Origin: WHSW01 sp963705955
GTDB taxonomy: Bacteria; Actinomycetota; Thermoleophilia; Solirubrobacterales; 70-9
NCBI GenBank assembly: GCA_963705955.1
Contig: CAVPLH010000006.1
Coordinates: forward strand, 186,001-250,000
Direction of reading: 5' to 3'
Length of the DNA: 64,000 bases
In this document: one piece after another, positions 37,321-46,256 of the stretch
Layout: every line of letters starts with the position of its first letter
Numbering within the stretch: position 1 is the first letter of the stretch
Notes under the pieces: generated by a model
Databases searched by the model: none
Seen by the model: only the letters and a program-made list of their open reading frames with translations
Told to the model about the DNA's origin: nothing
Position numbers and translations under genes: made by a program

Positions 37321-38865
37321 GTGGTAAACGAGGGCGCCGAGCGAAGCAGGACCACGCGACGCTCCCGGGGGCTGGCCGTCGTTTCGGCCTTCGTCCTGGG
37401 CGTGCTCTTGCTCTCCGGCTGCGACCTCGGCGGCGGTGACGAGCCCGATGCGGCGGCGCCCGCGAAGGGCGAGCCGATCCATCTCGACGTGCTCGTCTAC
37501 AACATCGAGTACAGCGGCGGGCCCGAAACCGACAAGGTGATCCGCCGCCTCGACGCCGACGTGGTCGGGGTGCTCGAGTCATACGCGCGCCTCCCCGAGA
37601 TCGCGAGGCGAACCGGATACCCCTACTACAACACCTCGCTACAGGTGCTGTCGAAGTACCCGATCCTCGAGCCATCTGGCGGCGACGGCCTCTACGCGCT
37701 GCTCGAGGTCTCCCCCGGCTACGTGATCCCGTTCTTCAACGTGCACCTCGACTACGTCGAGTGGGGTCCGCGCGCCTTGCGCAACGGCGCCTCGGTCGCG
37801 TCGGTGATCAAGACCGAGAACCGGGTGCGCACATCGACAATGGAGCAGCCGATGGAGGCGATGGCGAAGCTGATCGACGACGGCTATCCGCTCTTCCTCA
37901 CCGGCGACTTCAACCAACCCTCGAGCCTCGACTACACCGCCGACACGGTCGGCACCCACGAGGGGATCGACAAGCCGGTGCCGTGGCCGGTGAGCGAGAA
38001 GCTGTTCGATCTCGGTTTCCGCGACACCTACAGGGAGATCCATCCCGATCCGGTGAAGGATCCCGGCATCACCCAGGAGCGCAGCGGGGAACGCATCGAC
38101 TACGTCTACGCGGCGGGCCCGTCGACCACGCTCGACAGCAAGCTCGTCGGCGAGCCGGGCGGCGAGGACGTCGACATCGAAGCGGCGCCGTGGACGTCCG
38201 ACCATCGCGCGGTGCTGTCGAGCTTCGAGACGACGCCCGTGGCGATGCCGACTCTGATCGCGGTCGACGCGAGTCTGCGGACGGTCGGCGACGAGATCGC
38301 GGTCACCTACAACGTGCCCGGGTCCGGTGACGGCGAGATCGCGATCGTGCCCGAGGGCGGCGACCCCGCCGAGGCCGTCGAGACCCTCGACGCCTCGGGC
38401 GAGCGGGGGACGACGAAGCTCGACACTTCCGGCTGGGATCCGGGGACCTACGACGCGGTGTTGACCGACGGTGACGACGCCGAGGTCGCCCGCGTCACGT
38501 TCTACCTTCGCGACCCGCAGGCTCAGCTCCAGCTGTCGACCGACCGGCGGACCTACGAGCGCGGGCAGCCGATCGAGGTCTCGTGGAGCCAGGGCCCCGC
38601 CAACCGCTGGGACTGGCTCGGCGTCTACAAGGCCTCGGCGTCGGATCCCCACAAGGACGACTACCTGATCTGGGACTACGCGGACGGACATTCGGCGGGC
38701 ACCGTGCCGCCGAGCATCGAAGGCGAGGCATCGATCGGCCCCGAGAGCCAAGGTGAGCCGTGGCCACTGCCGAAGGGCGACTACGTCCTCCACTACCTGC
38801 TCGCCGACCAGTACGAGTCAGCCCGGAGCGTCGAGTTCAGCGTTCGCGGCGGCGGCGGGGGGTAG
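37321..38865 (+). CDS. Endonuclease/exonuclease/phosphatase-family lipoprotein
   Basis: 514 aa. Basic N-region, hydrophobic core AVVSAFVLGVLLLSGC with lipobox LLSGC. The EEP domain spans about residues 55-300: LDVLVYNIEYSGGPETD (metal-binding Asn/Glu), LFLTGDFNQPSSLDYTAD (GDFN) and WTSDHRAVLSSFE (SDHRA). Two C-terminal Ig-like regions follow, the second with YERGQPIEVSWSQGPANRWD and DWLGVYKA. The first active-site strand keeps E in NIEY. It should be an outer-face phosphodiesterase or nuclease; substrate unknown. Confidence 0.8.
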   Translation: MVNEGAERSRTTRRSRGLAVVSAFVLGVLLLSGCDLGGGDEPDAAAPAKGEPIHLDVLVYNIEYSGGPETDKVIRRLDADVVGVLESYARLPEIARRTGYPYYNTSLQVLSKYPILEPSGGDGLYALLEVSPGYVIPFFNVHLDYVEWGPRALRNGASVASVIKTENRVRTSTMEQPMEAMAKLIDDGYPLFLTGDFNQPSSLDYTADTVGTHEGIDKPVPWPVSEKLFDLGFRDTYREIHPDPVKDPGITQERSGERIDYVYAAGPSTTLDSKLVGEPGGEDVDIEAAPWTSDHRAVLSSFETTPVAMPTLIAVDASLRTVGDEIAVTYNVPGSGDGEIAIVPEGGDPAEAVETLDASGERGTTKLDTSGWDPGTYDAVLTDGDDAEVARVTFYLRDPQAQLQLSTDRRTYERGQPIEVSWSQGPANRWDWLGVYKASASDPHKDDYLIWDYADGHSAGTVPPSIEGEASIGPESQGEPWPLPKGDYVLHYLLADQYESARSVEFSVRGGGGG

Positions 38866-38894
38866 GCGCGCGCGCAGCCGCCGAGCGCGGCGAC

Positions 38895-39290
38895 CTACTC
38901 GAGGCCGGCCGCCCGGAGGGCGTCGGCCTGCTCGGAATAGATCTTGCCGTAGACGACCTTGCCTGCGCGCAGCCGCCAGACGAATCCCACGGGCACGTCG
39001 AGGTCAACGCGGCTCGCACGACCCCGGGAGCGCAGATGGCACAGGGCGACGACCTCCTCTTCGACGTCTCGGAGCTCGTCGATCTCGATCCGAAGCTCCT
39101 CCCAGTCCTCGTCGAAATCGACGAACATCTTGCGGGCCCCGGCGTGGCCCCGGTAGGGCTTCCCCTCGAGTTGCGCTCGAAGCGAATGGAGTTCGACATC
39201 CGTGTCGAGACCGGCCACGAAGCCGTCTACGTCGCCGGCGTTGAACGCTGCTGCGACCCGGCGAACCGTCTCGAGGTTCTGCGAGGACAA
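38895..39290 (-). CDS. SnoaL-like / NTF2-fold protein
   Basis: About 131 aa from TTG 39290 (LSSQNLETVRRVAAAFNAGD); a GATACT box with 9-nt spacing precedes this codon. An ATG at 39341 extends the frame by 17 residues. The domain shows VDGFVAGLDTDVELHSL, KMFVDFDEDWEELRIEIDEL, VALCHLRSRGRASRVDLDVP and GKVVYGKIYSEQADALRAAG, the classic SnoaL-like ending. Function unknown. Confidence 0.7.
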   Translation of the reverse strand: MSSQNLETVRRVAAAFNAGDVDGFVAGLDTDVELHSLRAQLEGKPYRGHAGARKMFVDFDEDWEELRIEIDELRDVEEEVVALCHLRSRGRASRVDLDVPVGFVWRLRAGKVVYGKIYSEQADALRAAGLE

Positions 39291-39355
39291 AGCCCGCCCA
39301 GTATCGCCAATCGGGTCTCGCACAGCCGGCATCAGCTTCATCGCGACGAGCTGCC

Positions 39356-40171
39356 CTACGTGGCGGGGACCGCCGATCGCAGAGGCGGGAAGTCGGCGAG
39401 CAGGTCAGCCGCGTGCACCTGGAAGAGGTCCAGCGGCTCGGGCAAGCCGCGGAATCTCCAGGCGCCGAGGCTGCTCAGGCTGACTCCGTCCGGGAGCGAC
39501 GGCTCGACCGCCTGGCGCACGGCAGAGGAGACCACGATCTGGCCGCCGTGCGCTGCGAAGCAGATCCGCGCGGCAGCGTGGACCGAGAGCCCGACGTAGC
39601 CGGTCTCCGTGAGCGCCGGGCGCCCGCTGTGCAGCCCGATCCTCAGCCGGACGTCGGTCCCCCCGGGCCAGGCGTGGGCGCGCATCGCTCGCTGGATCGC
39701 GAGCGCCGCTCCGAGCGCGGCGGGGGGCTGTTCGAACACGGCGAAGTGATCGTCCCCGCGCACGTCCACCTCGCGACCGTCGGCATCGCGGACCGCGGCG
39801 CGCACCCGACGGCGGACATCGGCGAGCACGGGAGCGTATTGATCGTCGAGGTGCCCCAGCAGCTCGGTTGAGCCCTCGATATCGGTGAGCAGGAACGTGA
39901 CGTGGCCTTTCGGCAGCTTGCGCTGCGGCTGCAGCTGCGCGCTGATGAAGCCGATCGGCATCACCCCGTGCTTCTTGGCCGCTCTCAGCAGCCGGCTGCG
40001 GGCTCGGTCGCGTGCCTCGTCGTCCTCGAACGCCACCTGGCTGAACCGCGCCAGCGCATTCCGGACGTGCGACGCGTCGTTGATCGGCAGACGACGACGG
40101 CCGCGCGAATCGATGTACGCGAAGGCGCTGTCCGGAAGCTGCGCACGCTCCTTCGCCGTGAGCGGTGGCAC
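39356..40171 (-). CDS. Adenylate/guanylate cyclase-domain protein
   Basis: 271 aa from GTG 40171 (VPPLTAKERAQLPDSAFAYI). An N-terminal region of about 95 aa (RGRRRLPINDASHVRNALAR) precedes a class III cyclase domain. VTFLLTDIEGSTELLGHLDD carries the first metal Asp and VRGDDHFAVFEQPPAALGAA the second region. LRIGLHSGRPALTETGYVGL and AARICFAAHGGQIVVSS complete it. The longer frame to 40504 overlaps the divergent TfoX gene and is rejected. It makes cAMP or cGMP if active; the GDDHFAVF segment is typical of actinobacterial soluble cyclases. Confidence 0.8.
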   Translation of the reverse strand: MPPLTAKERAQLPDSAFAYIDSRGRRRLPINDASHVRNALARFSQVAFEDDEARDRARSRLLRAAKKHGVMPIGFISAQLQPQRKLPKGHVTFLLTDIEGSTELLGHLDDQYAPVLADVRRRVRAAVRDADGREVDVRGDDHFAVFEQPPAALGAALAIQRAMRAHAWPGGTDVRLRIGLHSGRPALTETGYVGLSVHAAARICFAAHGGQIVVSSAVRQAVEPSLPDGVSLSSLGAWRFRGLPEPLDLFQVHAADLLADFPPLRSAVPAT

Positions 40172-40235
40172 GCCCGCATGATCGCAAGAACGGCGGAGGC
40201 GCTCGCGGCGGCCGCCGGTGGGGGATGATGCTGAA

Positions 40236-40571
40236 GTGGCGTACGACGAAGATCTCGCCAACCGCATCCGTGAGCTGATCGCCGGTGAGCCAGATCTCAC
40301 CGAGCAGGCGATGTTCGGAGGTCTCGCCTTTCTCGTCGGCGGCAACATGGCGGTCGCGGCCAGCGGCCAGGGGGGCTTGATGGTCCGCGTCGAGCCCGAG
40401 GACACCGATGCGCTTGTCGCCAAGCGGCACGCACGCCCATTCGAGATGCGGGGGCGCCCGATGCAGGGCTGGCTACGAGTCGATGCCGAGGGCGTCCGAA
40501 CCAAGCGTCAGCTCGAACCGTGGGTCAAGCGCGGCGTCGCCTACGCGCGCTCCCTTCCCTCGAAGCGGTAA
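40236..40571 (+). CDS. TfoX/Sxy N-terminal domain protein
   Basis: 111 aa. AYDEDLANRIRELIAGEPDL, EQAMFGGLAFLVGGNMAVAA (MFGG motif) and EMRGRPMQGWLRVDAEGVRT match stand-alone TfoX_N proteins. GTG 40236 is preferred to GTG 40218 because MAYDEDL is the usual start. A GATGAT box six bases upstream suggests a leaderless mRNA. The role in actinobacteria is unknown. Competence is unlikely from this context. Confidence 0.75.
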   Translation: MAYDEDLANRIRELIAGEPDLTEQAMFGGLAFLVGGNMAVAASGQGGLMVRVEPEDTDALVAKRHARPFEMRGRPMQGWLRVDAEGVRTKRQLEPWVKRGVAYARSLPSKR

Positions 40572-40593
40572 GCCCTTCACTCGCGATCCGACA

Positions 40594-41643
40594 ATGACCC
40601 CGCCTGAGACGACTGAGGGGCATCCCGGCTCGATGGTGGGCGCCGCCGTGACGCCGTTTCAGGCCGATGCCGACGCCGCGATCCGGCTTGCCGTGGGCGC
40701 CGAGGAGCTCGGCTACGCGCGATTCGGCGCTGCCGAGGGCTGGACCTATGACGCGGTCGCGTTGCTCGCGCAGATCGCCGGAGTCACCTCGCGTATCGGA
40801 CTTGCCACCGGCGTGCTCCCGGTCTGGAGCCGCACGCCGGCGGCGATCGCGATGGCCGCGGCGAGCCTTCAACGGGCGTCCGCCGGCCGCTTCGCCCTCG
40901 GCCTCGGCGCCAGCAGCCCGCCGCTGGTCGAGGGCCTGCACGGAATCGCGTGGGAACGGCCGATCAGTCGCATGCGCACCACGCTCGTCGCCGTCAGAGC
41001 GCTGCTCGACGGCGCCCGCGTGCCGCTCGACCGAGACGACGTCCGGGCGCTTCGGCTGGGCGCGCCGCCAGAATCGCGCGTCCCGATCTATCTCGCAGCG
41101 CTTGCCCCCTCGTCGGTCCGGCTGGCGGGAGAGCTCGCAGACCACTGGCTGCCGTTCCTGTGGGCCCGCTCGCGACTCCCCGACGGTCGAACCCTGCTCG
41201 CCGAGGGCGAAGCGCTTGCGGAGAACGCGACGGCGACCGGGGTCAGCGTCAGCGTCCCGCTCGCGATCGGCGAGGACGAGGCGACCGCCCGGCAAATCGC
41301 CGCCGGTTGGCTGCTCGCCTATGTCACACGCATGGGCCCCCTGTATCCGCGAATGCTCCGGGATCAGTTCGGATTCGCCCGCGAGGTCGATGCGCTGCTC
41401 GGCGCCAACGAGGGCGGCGGGCCGCCTCAGCTGCCGGCGGCAGCGGAGCGTCTGGCTCGCGAAGTGGCCGTGATGGGCACCTACGATGAAGCCCCGGACG
41501 TTGTCCGTCGCTGGCTCGACGAAGGGGCCGACGCGATCGACCTGGTGTTGCCGCTCGGTCTGCCCGAAGAGCAGCTCCATGAGATGCTCCGGGCCGCGGC
41601 GCCGGCGACCGCCTCCTCAGATCGCGTCGACGCGCCGAGCTGA
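40594..41643 (+). CDS. LLM-class flavin/F420-dependent oxidoreductase
   Basis: 349 aa. Luciferase-like TIM-barrel features: AAIRLAVGAEELGYARFGAA, ALLAQIAGVTSRIGLATGVL, RTPAAIAMAAASLQRASAGR, FALGLGASSPPLVEGLHG. Later come RVPIYLAALAPSSVRLAGEL and the GADAIDLVLPLG end. In actinobacteria such proteins usually use F420, though FMN is possible. It starts 22 bp after the TfoX gene on the same strand. Substrate unknown. Confidence 0.8.
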   Translation: MTPPETTEGHPGSMVGAAVTPFQADADAAIRLAVGAEELGYARFGAAEGWTYDAVALLAQIAGVTSRIGLATGVLPVWSRTPAAIAMAAASLQRASAGRFALGLGASSPPLVEGLHGIAWERPISRMRTTLVAVRALLDGARVPLDRDDVRALRLGAPPESRVPIYLAALAPSSVRLAGELADHWLPFLWARSRLPDGRTLLAEGEALAENATATGVSVSVPLAIGEDEATARQIAAGWLLAYVTRMGPLYPRMLRDQFGFAREVDALLGANEGGGPPQLPAAAERLAREVAVMGTYDEAPDVVRRWLDEGADAIDLVLPLGLPEEQLHEMLRAAAPATASSDRVDAPS

Positions 41644-41677
41644 GCTTCAGCGATCCCCCCCGGTACCGTGATCGCCG

Positions 41678-42073
41678 ATGCCCCCCGGCAACGCCGACCT
41701 GATCCGACCGATCTACGAGGAATGGAGCCGCGGCAACTGGCAGCCCCGCTTCGACGTCTACCACCCACACATGGAGTGGGGCTGGTCGGATGAATTCCCC
41801 GGCCTTGCCGGCGTCTACGAGGACCGTCGGGACCCGAATCCGCGCCTCCGCAGCTGGCTCGGCGAGTGGGAGCACTGGAGGGTCGAGGCGGACGACTACC
41901 TCGAGCTCGGCGATCACGTGGTCGTTCTCGCGAGCTACCACGGCCGGGGCAAGGGCAGCGGCGTTGAGATCCATCAGCAGGGGGCGCACGTCTTCGAGCT
42001 CCGCGGCGGCAAGGTGGTGCGGCTCGAGATCTTCGCGGATCGGGAGAAGGCGATCGAGTCCGTCCGCACGTAG
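41678..42073 (+). CDS. SnoaL-like / NTF2-fold protein
   Basis: 131 aa. ADLIRPIYEEWSRGNWQPRF, YHPHMEWGWSDEFPGLAGVY, RLRSWLGEWEHWRVEADDYL, DHVVVLASYHGRGKGSGVEI and GGKVVRLEIFADREKAIESV. It is closest in pattern to the protein at 8969 (both have YEEWxRG and a WLxxW segment). ATG 41678 has a TACCGT box 8 nt upstream. Follows the LLM gene by 34 bp. Confidence 0.75.
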   Translation: MPPGNADLIRPIYEEWSRGNWQPRFDVYHPHMEWGWSDEFPGLAGVYEDRRDPNPRLRSWLGEWEHWRVEADDYLELGDHVVVLASYHGRGKGSGVEIHQQGAHVFELRGGKVVRLEIFADREKAIESVRT

Positions 42074-42087
42074 AGGCTCAGGCGGGG

Positions 42088-42414
42088 TCAGCCCGCGGCG
42101 CGCCTGCGGATCCGCGATTGCAGCCCGGCAGACCGGTCCTTGACCTGGCGCGCGGAGATCGGCCCGAAGCCGGGCACCCTGGTTGCCATCGTTACCCGCG
42201 AGCCGCTGAGGCCGTCGCCTCGGCCGACGATCGAGATCTCGACCCGGGCGGGCGCCGCGCAGCACGGCAGCCGGGTCGGGTCCTCGCGGGCGACCAGATG
42301 GTCCTCGGTCTGCTCGAGGACGCTCCAGTCGAGCTCGGCGAGCACATGGCGACAGGCGGCGATCGTCCGGTCGGCGTCGACCGGGAGATCGAAAGCAGCC
42401 TCGAGCTTCGACAT
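42088..42414 (-). CDS. Small SRPBCC-like protein of unknown function
   Basis: 108 aa. MSKLEAAFDLPVDADRTIAA, CRHVLAELDWSVLEQTEDHL, then a strand-rich region RVEISIVGRGDGLSGSRVTM and a basic C-terminus. The pattern of an N-terminal strand followed by a helix with W resembles START-fold proteins, but no specific family is recognised. The frame overlaps none of the neighbours and converges with the SnoaL gene. Confidence 0.5.
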   Translation of the reverse strand: MSKLEAAFDLPVDADRTIAACRHVLAELDWSVLEQTEDHLVAREDPTRLPCCAAPARVEISIVGRGDGLSGSRVTMATRVPGFGPISARQVKDRSAGLQSRIRRRAAG

Positions 42415-42459
42415 CGCCCACGAACCTTGCCAGAGGCGCTTGCCGGCCTCGCTGATTCC

Positions 42460-43086
42460 TCAGAACAGGCCGCTGAGAGCGTCAATGGCGGCCTTGCCCA
42501 GGACGATTTCCAGCGCGACCCCAGCGACCCCGACCAGCGCCCCCAGGACGACGATCGCGAAGTCGGTGAGCAGCACGCCGAGAGAGAGAAGGACGACCCC
42601 CAAGGAGGGGAGGGTGTCGAGCCCGGTGAACGGCGGAGCCACGAAGGCCGCGACGCACCCGGCGATGACCAGGACCCCGAAAACGAGGTTGCTGGCACGG
42701 TGATCGAACAGGAAGCGCAGCCGGGGTTTCGAGATCCGCTCGAGTCGCCGAATCATCTTCATCAGCGCGGTGAGCAGCCGCTCCTGTGTCGGGCCCGCCA
42801 TCTCACGCTTGCGCCAGCGCTCCGGCAGCCAGATCTCCTGGCGCCCGGCGACCAGCTGCAGGGCAAGGAGCACGGCGATGACGACCAGTACGTGCGTCGC
42901 GCCGCCGGTCGGCAGCGGTAGCGCCGGGACGGCAAGCAAGAGGACGAAGAGGACGGCGAAGCTCTTCTCCTCGAACAGGTCTATCAGGCTGCCGAGGGTC
43001 TTGTCCCCCGTACCTTGGAGCCAGCGTTCGAGGGCCTCGCTGAGTTCGCCACCAGCGGACGGTCGATCAGGCGAGTTCCTCGGCAC
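42460..43086 (-). CDS. ExoD family exopolysaccharide-synthesis-related membrane protein
   Basis: 208 aa from GTG 43086. LQGTGDKTLGSLIDLFEEKS, FAVLFVLLLAVPALPLPTGG, VIAVLLALQLVAGRQEIWLP, WRKREM and about four hydrophobic segments follow the ExoD pattern (GR..WLP..). ExoD-type proteins affect exopolysaccharide and stress tolerance in rhizobia; here the role is unknown. The frame extends upstream to 43443 without conservation, overlapping the protease gene, and is rejected. Confidence 0.8.
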   Translation of the reverse strand: MPRNSPDRPSAGGELSEALERWLQGTGDKTLGSLIDLFEEKSFAVLFVLLLAVPALPLPTGGATHVLVVIAVLLALQLVAGRQEIWLPERWRKREMAGPTQERLLTALMKMIRRLERISKPRLRFLFDHRASNLVFGVLVIAGCVAAFVAPPFTGLDTLPSLGVVLLSLGVLLTDFAIVVLGALVGVAGVALEIVLGKAAIDALSGLF

Positions 43087-43112
43087 AGCGACCGCGGCCT
43101 CAGCCGTCGGGC

Positions 43113-44898
43113 CTACGGCGCCGGTGGCGCGGGCTGCGACGCGACGGCGTCGGCGAACGCCGCCGCCTTCAGTGAGCCGAGTCCGGTCGCGAGGTCGTAG
43201 CCCCGCTGCGCGGCACCGCCGGCCGGGCTCCGCCCGACCGCGGAGTCGGGGTCGGGCGAGCTCGTCCCGCGGGTGATGTCGGAGAAGATCGAGTTGTAGC
43301 CGGGTCCGCGCGCGAGCTCGTAGAGAAGCGGTGGCAGCGAGCCGAGACGCGAACGACCGGCCGCGCGTTCTTGCTGAAGAACCAGCGCCACGATCGCGGC
43401 TGTCAGCGGCGTCGCGGCGCTCGTGCCCCCGCCGATTCCCCAACCGCCACCGTCCTTGTCGAACACGCTGAGTCCGGGTGTGAACGAGGCCATCGCCGCG
43501 AGGTCGGGGCTGAGCCGGGTGGGATCACCCGCCTGAAGCTGGGGGTCGACGCCGGGCGCCTGCTGAAAGCCAGGGCGGTCCCAAACCTTGCTCGGACCGC
43601 CGCCGGTGCCGACGCCCTGACTCGGATCGGTCGCGAACGTCGACCAGACGACCTGATCGGCGATCTCGTTGCCGGCGCTCAGGGTCAGGTCGGTACCGCC
43701 GACGCTGGTGGCGAACGGCGAGCTGCTCGGGAACAGGGCTCCCGGCTTGCCGACGAAGCAGCCCTGGAAGCCCAGATCGCCCGACGCGGCGAGCGTCGTG
43801 ATCCCCAACGCGGTCGCCTGCGCCAGAAGGCTCCGCCCGAGCTTCAGCTGATCGGAGGTGAAGCGGCTCTCGCAGACGCCGTCGCTGATCGACAGGATCT
43901 GGGGAAGCCTCCCGTCCTGGCGCGATCGGTCGAGCGCGCCGAACATGAACAGCACGAAGGAGTTGCTGAAGCTCTGGTCGAGAGGCACGAAGATCGGCGT
44001 GATCCGCTCCAGCCCGGGCGCCAGCGAGGCGAGCGCCTCGACGTCGAGCACCGTCTCTTCCGGGGCTGACGCAGTGTCGATACTCGCCCCCGGCATCGCG
44101 AACTGGCGCACCGCTGGAGTCGCGAGTCCGAAGCACTGCGCCCAGGTGCGGAATCCGGCGGTGTCGGCCTCCTGCGAGCTCAGCGTTGCGACGCGAACTC
44201 CCGACCCGTCGAGGCCGCGGGAGCGCAGCTCGTCGACGCCGTAGGCGGTGGAGAGCTGGTTCGGGGTGTACGCGCCGACCGCGGTCGCGTCCGAGCACCC
44301 CTGGGGTGTGCCGGCCTTGGCGCTCACGCGCCTGGGGGCGCCGCCGCGGCTCGAGCTGCCACCGAGCTCATAGACCTCCCCGGCCGAGATCTGGCGTACC
44401 TGGCCGCGCAGGGGCGGAGGGGTGCAGAGTCCACCCGTCGGCGCCCCGCCTCCCTTGGCGCAGAAGATCCGCTGCCCGGCCCCCGGCGTCAGTACCGCGA
44501 GGGCGACGGATCTGTCCCCGCTCAGCTGGACCTTTTCGACCCCGCCCTGGGAGGTGAGATAGCGCCGAACCCGCCGGCGGTCGGCCCTGCTGGGCGCGAA
44601 CCGGTTCCGATACTGGCGCGAGGAGAGGAACTGGCGGTACAGCAAGGATGAGGGGTCCGAAACCCGGGTCGCGAACCGGGCCGGCCTGCCCCGCTGGCGC
44701 AGGCCGAGCAGGAATACCCGGCGCTTGGGTGGGTTCGAGACACGCGCCGGGGCCGGGGTGGCGCGCGAGCCACCAGTTCGCCGAGCCCGGGCCCGGAGAC
44801 GCGACCGCGGCGTCGGTGGCGACGAGGAAGAGTGCCGCGCAGGCGACGAGGGCGATCCACCCTGCCCGATTTCGGTTGGATTCATCCCGCCTCGGCAC
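43113..44898 (-). pseudogene. Secreted S53 (sedolisin/kumamolisin-like) protease, frameshift in propeptide
   Basis: GTG 44898 opens a signal peptide (NRAGWIALVACAALFLVATD). A one-base shift between about 44780 and 44720 then leads to RRVFLLGLRQRG and the pro-kumamolisin piece SSLLYRQFLSSRQYRNRFAP. The catalytic domain starts at YTPNQLSTAYGVDEL. EETVLDVEA supplies the Glu/Asp pair, SISDGVCE the oxyanion Asp, and GGGTSAATPLTAAIVALV the Ser (GTSAATP). The end GYDLATGLGSL belongs to the Ca2+ site. It is an acid-type serine-carboxyl endopeptidase. About 595 aa when corrected. Divergent from a propeller gene. Confidence 0.8.
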
Positions 44899-44978
44899 GC
44901 GCGATCATGCTACAAGCGGGATCGGTTAGTTCGATCGGGCGGCGGCTTCGAGCGCCTCCTTCCCACTGGGCGTTGTTC

Positions 44979-46163
44979 TTGTTCGACACTCACGACATCC
45001 GGAAGCGTCGCTGGTCGGCGGGTGTGCGCATCGCCACGCTGGCGCTCGCGATCGCGGCGATCGCAATCGCGGCGCTCTCGGCCCGCGCCGAGGCCTTCGT
45101 CTACTGGGCGAATTTCAACACCGGCGCGATCGGGCGCGCCAACCTCGACGGCTCGGGCGCCAACCAGAGCTTCATCACCGGTGCCGGCGGCCCGGTCGGA
45201 CTGGCGGTCGAGGGCGCGCACATCTACTGGGCGAACTTCGACCTCGACACGATCGGGCGCGCCGACCTCGACGGCTCGGGTGCCAACCAAGCGTTCATCG
45301 CCAGCCCCACCGTCCTCCGCGGAGTGGCGGTCGACGGGCACCACGTCTACTGGACGAACCCATTCGTCGACACGATCGGGCGCGCCAACCTCGACGGCTC
45401 GGGTGCGAACCCGAGCTTCATCGGCGGCGCCGCAGGCCCCGCCGACGTGGCGGTCGACGCTGCGCACGTCTACTGGTCGAACTTGAACACGGGCGCGATC
45501 GGGCGCGCCAATCTCGACGGCTCGGGCGCCAACCAGAGCTTCATCACCGGCGTCGGCGGACCGGTCGGGATGGCGGTAAACGGCGCTCACGTCTACTGGA
45601 CGGATACCGACGCCGGCGCGATCGGGCGCGCCAACCTCGACGGCTCGGGGGCCAACCAGACCTTCATCACCGGCGCCAGCGGCCCGGTCCAGATGGCGGT
45701 CAACGACGCTCACGTCTACTGGACGAACTTCAACAGCGGCGCGATCGGGCGCGCCAACCTCGACGGCTCCGGGGTCAACCAGAGCTTCATCACCGGCGCC
45801 AGCGGCCCGAGCGGGGTGGCGCTCGGCGCTTTGGGCAAGGCCTCCGCGAAGCCGACTCAGAGGCAGCGGGGAACGCGGATCCGCGTCGCCGTCAAGGTGC
45901 AGGCAGAAGAGAGGCTGACCGCCAAGGCCCGCGGCGAGATCAGGATCCGAACGACTCACAAGCTGAAGCCGAAGACGGTCGAAGTCGCCGCCGGCAAGAC
46001 CGTGACGCTGGAGCTGAAGCCGACCCGCAAAGCCCGGGCAAGGATCGCCGAGGCGCTGCGGCGCAGAGGCGGACGCAAGGCGGTGGCGAAGCTCGCGGTG
46101 AAGCTCACCGACGGGAGCGGTAACGCCGTCTCTGAGAGGCTGACGGTGAGGCTGAAGCGATGA
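44979..46163 (+). CDS. Secreted six-repeat YWTD-like beta-propeller protein (3)
   Basis: About 394 aa. The start is uncertain: TTG 44979 places a basic n-region (IRKRRWSAG) directly before the signal core IATLALAIAAIAIAALSARA. ATG 44907 or GTG 45024 are alternatives. Six near-identical 41-aa repeats follow (YWANFNTG, YWANFDLD, YWTNPFVD, YWSNLNTG, YWTDTDAG, YWTNFNSG, each with IGRANLDGSGANQSFI). The C-terminal module ends LTVRLKR as in the protein at 14120. Repeat identity is much higher than in the two paralogues, so the array was recently amplified or homogenised. Extracellular binding role inferred. Confidence 0.75.
   Translation: MFDTHDIRKRRWSAGVRIATLALAIAAIAIAALSARAEAFVYWANFNTGAIGRANLDGSGANQSFITGAGGPVGLAVEGAHIYWANFDLDTIGRADLDGSGANQAFIASPTVLRGVAVDGHHVYWTNPFVDTIGRANLDGSGANPSFIGGAAGPADVAVDAAHVYWSNLNTGAIGRANLDGSGANQSFITGVGGPVGMAVNGAHVYWTDTDAGAIGRANLDGSGANQTFITGASGPVQMAVNDAHVYWTNFNSGAIGRANLDGSGVNQSFITGASGPSGVALGALGKASAKPTQRQRGTRIRVAVKVQAEERLTAKARGEIRIRTTHKLKPKTVEVAAGKTVTLELKPTRKARARIAEALRRRGGRKAVAKLAVKLTDGSGNAVSERLTVRLKR
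45102..45839 (+). repeat. Six 123-bp in-frame tandem repeats
   Basis: The repeats encode 41-aa propeller blades. The core GATCGGGCGCGCCAACCTCG recurs nearly unchanged in five of the units. Being in-frame and exactly six, they form one closed propeller rather than an open array. Confidence 0.8.
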
Positions 46164-46256
46164 CGAAGCTAGGCGTGGCGTCTCAACCGAGAGAACGGCG
46201 CGCCCTCGGACAGTAGGCTCGTCGACGGCGCAATCGCCGGATTGAGATGCAACGGA

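Noticed and set aside
39356..40504. Longer 382-aa start for the cyclase
   Set aside because: The extra 111 residues are antisense to the TfoX gene and rich in Ser/Arg/Pro; GTG 40171 is preferred.
45102..45839. Regularly spaced repeats that could suggest a CRISPR array
   Set aside because: Period is 123 bp, in frame and coding; repeats are far longer than CRISPR repeats and there are no unique spacers or cas genes.
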